Shown: positions 58,606-64,000 of the stretch, piece after piece | How the letters are laid out: each line of letters starts with the position of its first letter | Position numbering within the stretch: position 1 is the stretch's first letter | NCBI RefSeq assembly: GCF_029784155.1 | Contig: NC_073692.1 | Location: forward strand, 434,969,228 to 435,033,227 | Length of the DNA stretch: 64,000 nucleotides | Source: Uranotaenia lowii | Taxonomy: Eukaryota; Arthropoda; Insecta; Diptera; Culicidae | Reading direction: 5' to 3' | The notes under the pieces: generated by a model | Database searches by the model: none | What the model was told of the DNA's origin: nothing | The model's input: only the letters and a program-made list of their open reading frames with translations | Made by a program: the position numbers and the translations under genes

Positions 58606-60044
58606 TTTACCATTTTACCATTTTTGTCATTTTTGTCATTTTTGTCATTTTTGTCATTTTTGTCATTTTTGTCATTTTTGTCATTTTTGTCATTTTTGTC
58701 ATTTTTGTCATTTTTGTCATTTTTGTCATTTTTGTCATTTTTGTCATTTTTGTCATTTTTGTCATTTTTGTCATTTTTGTCATTTTTGTCATTTTTGTCA
58801 TTTTTGTCATTTTTGTCATTTTTGTCATTTTTGTCATTTTTGTCATTTTTGTCATTTTGTCATTTTTGTCATTTTTGTCATTTTTGTCATTTTTGTCATT
58901 TTTGTCATTTTTGTCATTTTTGTCATTTTTGTCATTTTTGTCATTTTTGTCATTTTTGTCATTTTTGTCATTTTTGTCATTTTTGTCATTTTTTGTCATT
59001 TTTGTCATTTTTGTCATTTTTGTCATTTTTGTCATTTTTGTCATTTTTATCATTTTTGTCATTTTTGTCATTTTTGTCATTTTTGTCATTTTTGTCATTT
59101 TTGTCATTTTTGTCATTTTTGTCATTTTTGTCATTTTTGTCATTTTTGTCATTTTTGTCATTTTTGTCATTTTTGTCATTTTTGTCATTTTTGTCATTTT
59201 TGTCATTTTTGTCATTTTTGTCATTTTTGTCATTTTTGTCATTTTTGTCATTTTTGTCATTTTTGTCATTTTTGTCATTTTTGTCATTTTTGTCATTTTT
59301 GTCATTTTTGTCATTTTTGTCATTTTTGTCATTTTTGTCATTTTTGTCATTTTTGTCATTTTTGTCATTTTTGTCATTTTTGTCATTTTTGTCATTTTTG
59401 TCATTTTTGTCATTTTTGTCATTTTTGTCATTTTTGTCATTTTTGTCATTTTTGTCATTTTTGTCATTTTTGTCATTTTTGTCATTTTTGTCATTTTTGT
59501 CATTTTTGTCATTTTGTCATTTTTGTCATTTTTGTCATTTTTGTCATTTTTGTCATTTTTGTCATTTTTGTCATATTTGTCATTTTTGTCATTTTTGTCA
59601 TTTTTGTCATTTTTGTCATTTTTGTCATTTTTGTCATTTTTGTCATTTTTGTCATTTTTGTCATTTTTGTCATTTTTGTCATTTTTGTCATTTTTGTCAT
59701 TTTTGTCATTTTTGTCATTTTTGTCATTTTTGTCATTTTTGTCATTTTTGTCATTTTTGTCATTTTTGTCATTTTTGTCATTTTTGTCATTTTTGTCATT
59801 TTTGTCATTTTTGTCATTTTTGTCATTTTTGTCATTTTTGTCATTTTTGTCATTTTTGTCATTTTTGTCATTTTTGTCATTTTTGTCATTTTGTCATTTT
59901 GTCATTTTTGTCATTTTTGTCATTTTTGTCATTTTTGTCATTTTTGTCATTTTTGTCATTTTTGTCATTTTTGTCATTTTTGTCATTTTTGTCATTTTTG
60001 TCATTTTGGTCATTTTTTATCTTTTTTTTGTATCATTTTCGTTT
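58606..60044. repeat. Minisatellite array 2b, 9-bp unit TTTTTGTCA
   Basis: About 1.4 kb, roughly 155 units, nearly uniform. Single-base length changes (8- or 10-bp units at about 58.86, 58.99, 59.51 and 59.89 kb) shift the frame; one unit has ATCA (about 59.05 kb) and one ATATTTGTCA (about 59.57 kb). It ends in irregular T-rich text. Confidence 0.97.
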
Positions 60045-63000
60045 TATATGTGTTTTAAATTGCTTAAGATTTGTGGCATGTATTTTGATATTTTTAATCA
60101 TCTACTCTAGAGAAAATATCGCATTTATAAAAGACTTCTTGGGTGGTAATTTTACACAAGACGAATGCTAAGACGACGATTAGCAATTTTTTTTTCAGTT
60201 TTTTAAGGAAACTTCAATAATAATGGTCATGTCAATGATATTGTTGTAAAATATTAAAAACTTTTTGAAAGCTACTTTTTCGAATGAAAATAAGTGACAT
60301 GTACCTTTTATTGCAATTTTTTTTCCAAATGTATAAGAGAAAAATTTAGTCAAACAATTCATTCATCGGCCATTCCATGTGTATACTAACATGTATAGGT
60401 CAGGAATCTGCCATTGTCCATTTCTTTGGTCAGCCATAATCATCTTTCGAGGACGCACCACCGGGATGTTTCCTGTCCCCCATCCTTTTATTATTGTTGT
60501 TGTAGTTCCATTAAAGAGGATTCCAATTCTGTCCTTCCACCCACATACCTTCATACATAACATAAGCTGCGGGCACATTGTTTGACCTTTTGTGTTTGAT
60601 GAACTGCATGAATACATTAAAGGGCAGTTCTCGAGTAGTTAAGTAGTGTGGGCGAATGGCCTTTTGTTGGCTGTTGGTGATTATGATGAATCTGTTCTTG
60701 GTTCGTTCGAAAAGCTCTGGTCCATTCTCGAGTGAACGGAGCATTTCCATTCTTGTCGCCACCGTGTTGTCATTGTTGGTGTTGTTTGCTTTTGTCCGTC
60801 TTCCGAGAATTGCCGGGATCAAGGGGGTCATTAAGGAAAACAATGACAAATTCGACTAAGTGTTTTCTGTTAGATTAGGGACGATTGATCCTGAATTGAA
60901 TGTTCATTTAGAGGTTGAACAAACACACACAATCGAATGCTTTTCCGTTAATTGACTACATTTTTGGTCTAGGAATGTGGAATGCAATCGATTTGCATAG
61001 TTGCAATGTCGCCCCCAATCGATGCCTTAAGGTTATGTTCAGGTGTTCTTGTTTTTTTTTGGTTTTATCCGTTTTTTTAAATTGGTCATTCAAGATATAT
61101 TTGTAAGGCATACCTACATATTTTTTTTCTTATTTTTCCAATCACATGATTTAGTTACCATTGCAAAAAAAAACAGCAGTTACCTGAAATGAGAAGAAGA
61201 GAAAATAAATAGTTAATATTGAAAAAAAACAGCTCATACGAATTAAATTTGAGAGCAAAATATTGCTGCAAGATTTGAAGGACACATCTGGCTTCATGCC
61301 ACTATTCTAAAAGTGTCCTTGAGTGGTATTAGGCCAATTCTGTCCATTTTGTTTCTAAGGACATGAACCCGCCGAACTGACCAGAGATGCGCCCTGTGGA
61401 GCAGTATTGGGCAGTAATGACAATACTGGACAAGCAAACAGTCAAAGACAAGAATGACATTTTAAGAAAATGAAAAAAAACTGCGAAACTGGTACCGGAT
61501 GACACTGTAAAGACTTTGATGGATTGATGGTTTGATCTAAACATTATGAGAAAATTGGCATGACATTTTCTAAACCAGTAGTTGAAAAAAATGAAATTAA
61601 TTTACGAAGAGTTTTATGAAGAGTTTCATAATCGAAGATAAATAGTGTTGATTAGTAGGGGCTTGAATTGTAGCCTTTGTGTTAGCTCTTTACAGAAATT
61701 AACGATAACCGTTTAGTATCAATTTCAAAACCTAAAAAAATGATCCACGTGTTTGACTAAGAATCTTTTGAACTGTGGACAAACTTGTGTATTTTATCAT
61801 TTGTTTCCTTGAAACAATTTTAGAATAACTGACAAACATCGAACTCGTAAGTAGGTAAGTTTCTTTTGCACGCTATTTCCGGAATTCTACATTATATCGA
61901 TAGTATTGATACCTCCACCCTATGTTGACTACTTCTCCAGTTGTTGGATAAGTCCGTAGAAATTTGACTACGGAAACAGCACAGACTAAAGAGCGTGACT
62001 CTAAAATTTCAATTAGCTGATCAGTTTTGAAAGTTTTCCCTAACTCTATAAATAGCTTCACACGTGAACAAAATCACTTCAAGTGGGCAATTATCTATGG
62101 GTGGCTCGTCGCGTCGTCACCCATTGCTGTCCCAAAAATAACCCGTTGACGTCTCGTGTTCAACAATTTTGCAAACCCGTGAAAGTTTCGCTGATACAGA
62201 TATGAAAAAAAAATACAAAAATGCTTCTATGCCAAAGGAAGTGGTTAAACATTTTCGTTTGGGAAATCAAACTTGCGGGGCGATAGAAAGCTAGCGATGA
62301 ACGGAATAAAAAAGACGCCAAAATCAAAAGGAACACAACTCATTCGGAAACCGTGCAGGACAACGACGAGGACGACGCCGACGACGTGTCAGAACATCAA
62401 CTTGCTGTAGGAAATTTTGACAGTCACAAATTGGCAACCGCGATGCCAAAGCATGCCATGATGGCTGTCAAAAAGTCGTGACGAATTTCCCCGAGTGTGA
62501 TTTGTAACCGTAGGCGCCAATTTGTGACTCTCCTGCAGCGCCTGCTTGATGATTGGGTTGCAAGTGTGAACCGCACGGTGTCATTTTGCAGTGGCGTGTT
62601 AATTGGGAACAGTGGGGTTTAATTTTTCATAGACAAATGAGCAGAGTACAAACGGTGAAAATCAATAAACGATGACTGAACAAAGCTATTTTAGTTTTAA
62701 TAATGCGTTCAAATTTTCAATTATTTATGACGATAAAATTCCACGACACCACTGTTGAAAAAATCACCAAAATTGTCACTTTTGTGCAGCGCAATTTGCG
62801 ACTGCAGCAATCCCACCTTCATACCTCACTCAAATCATCCCGGCGATCCGTAATTTCGGTGATGATGCCACTGAGCTGAATACGATTCGATTTCCAAAAG
62901 CTTCCACATTGATGGATGAAGTTTCATTTTCCTGCAGCTGATTTTATATACATTTGCTCCCCAGCAATTTATAACCGTTCAAGTTCATCATACACGAGCA

Positions 63001-64000
63001 CGATGTACCTAGAAGGGAAAAATTACCACCATTTGGACTGACTGGTTGATGTTTCTGTGTGTATGTTGGTTTGAACCTACATTTTTCCCACCGAAGCTGA
63101 TTTATTGGATTGCGTCACGGGCTTCGAGCAACCGACTTTCCACCAGAAGACAGCAATAGAAGCGTTAAATTGCGAAATGCCAAAATTTGTTACGCCAGAC
63201 AGCCAGCAGGGAGCGGTGCTTGTTGTGATGTGCTGATTTTTGAAGGAAAGATTTTTCTTCTTCCATGTGAGCAATGCGTTCTGGTCCCTCTCCTGGGAGA
63301 CGAGAATAAAAATTGGCCCATATGAACCCCTACGCCCGGCTTGTGCCAATAACATTTTTCAACAGCGCAGTGAAGTGCGCTCCAGAAAATTCCACGCACG
63401 TAACGCTCTGGATTTGCTAGCTAGGAGGAAGCGAGATTTGAAACGTGCGTGAAGTTTCAAGGTGGTGATGAGATTTTACTACGGTAAATTGATTTTCCAT
63501 ACAGAAAATCATATGTAAATCAAACAAACCTGTCCCCTCAAGAGCGTATCTGCGTCGTACGTCGTGGGAAATGTAAATGTTTGAAGGATAGGAGAGCGAT
63601 TGGCGAAATCTTGGGAGTTTGCGAGCTGAGGTTCAATCATGCAGAGTTTTATAAAAATTGTGAATAATTTTAAAAGAAACAAAATTCACATTTTTTAGAA
63701 GTGCAAAATACGAATAAGATAAAATTGATTGATTTGAAGGCACTAAATAAAAACGATTTTACTTTCTTAAATGGTGATAAAATTCAAAAACAAAAACAAA
63801 AATTTTAAAAAATATTAAGTTTTTTAAAATAACAAAAATGATAAAATTTCGAATAATCAAAAAACAATTACAAACAAAACACTAAAAATGACAAAAAAAA
63901 AACTTTAGAAATAATGGAGAATGACAAAATATGACAAACAAAAAACAAACGCTATAAGCAAAGCAAGAAAAGTGCAAAAAGGATCAAAAACATAATACAA
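60045..64000. other. Unique stretch, no gene supported
   Basis: A mix of AT-rich and moderate-GC DNA. A 112-codon minus frame at 60511-60849 has no recognised domain and is overlapped by plus frames. From 63.66 kb to the end the sequence becomes very A-rich. The inverted repeat at 62.4 kb is listed separately. Confidence 0.4.
62415..62528. repeat. Inverted repeat, perfect 13-bp arms plus an overlapping 9-bp pair
   Basis: GTCACAAATTGGC (62423-62435) is the exact reverse complement of 62516-62528. Overlapping it, TTTTGACAG (62415-62423) pairs with CTGTCAAAA (62465-62473), so two alternative hairpins are possible. No coding or target duplication seen. Confidence 0.6.

Noticed and set aside
28677..60044. 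CRISPR-like arrays
   Set aside because: The units are contiguous 9-mers with no spacers, and the context is a eukaryotic genome.
57534..60171. Frames of up to 515 codons in array 2 (FVI, LSF, CHF, MTK repeats)
   Set aside because: Same artefact of the 9-bp period; no unique protein sequence at either end.
60511..60849. 112-codon minus frame
   Set aside because: No recognised domain, overlapped by plus frames; cannot be told from chance.

Overview
The window looks like a piece of an AT-rich insect nuclear genome, most likely a dipteran and plausibly a mosquito. The reasons are a dense mix of Tc1/mariner, Helitron, tRNA-derived SINE, RTE-like and Jockey/CR1-like LINE and Ty3/gypsy sequences, an Arg-tRNA-type primer site in the LTR element, and long unique intergenic or intronic stretches with no compact genes. 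I see no bacterial or viral operon structure, no rRNA, no genuine tRNA gene and no CRISPR. Species identity is inference only.

Layout. 1-5.3 kb is a graveyard of DNA transposons and repeats: a degenerate CCTGATCC-rich tract, a tRNA-Arg-derived SINE, a repeat terminus, a broken DD37E-type mariner relative, a dispersed non-coding repeat (copy A) and the end of a second mariner transposase. 5.3-13 kb is AT-rich and mostly featureless, with a short Helitron-like element (9.07-9.51 kb), two small tandem duplications, a MITE-like pair and a cluster of a 17-bp palindromic motif. 13.3-15.6 kb holds a decayed exon-like repeat, a SINE with a perfect 12-bp target duplication inside a larger unit bounded by 23-bp direct repeats, and a second copy of the tRNA-Arg SINE. 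15.6-28.6 kb is mainly unique DNA. It contains a long foldback (19.75-20.01 kb), a Tc1 IR/DR-like terminus (20.5 kb) and the only host-like coding sequence found, a small ORF with the XPC-binding domain of the Rad23 family, bracketed by inverted repeats (22.43-23.35 kb). 28.68-30.30 kb is a 9-bp minisatellite.

36.42-45.05 kb is a complete Ty3/gypsy element on the minus strand with 275-bp LTRs that look identical, a 4-bp target duplication, an Arg-type primer site, two small leader ORFs, gag and pol. Its pol is broken by three frame changes and by a 2.3-kb insertion that carries its own 27-bp duplication. 47.3-49.7 kb is a degraded Jockey/CR1-like LINE, followed by copy B of the dispersed repeat. 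52.5-53.9 kb is a 5'-truncated RTE-like LINE with a 12-bp target duplication. 57.5-60.04 kb is a second 9-bp minisatellite. 60-64 kb is unique.

The elements do not form a pathway. What links them is nesting: SINE in a larger insert, insert in gypsy pol, foldback in a LINE. From 36 to 54 kb all recognisable retroelement coding runs on the minus strand. The best candidates for something undescribed are the paired exon-like repeat (13.5 and 39.1 kb), the Rad23-like ORF between inverted repeats, the 412-like leader ORF with a membrane segment, and the two unrelated-looking 9-bp arrays that share a GTCA core.
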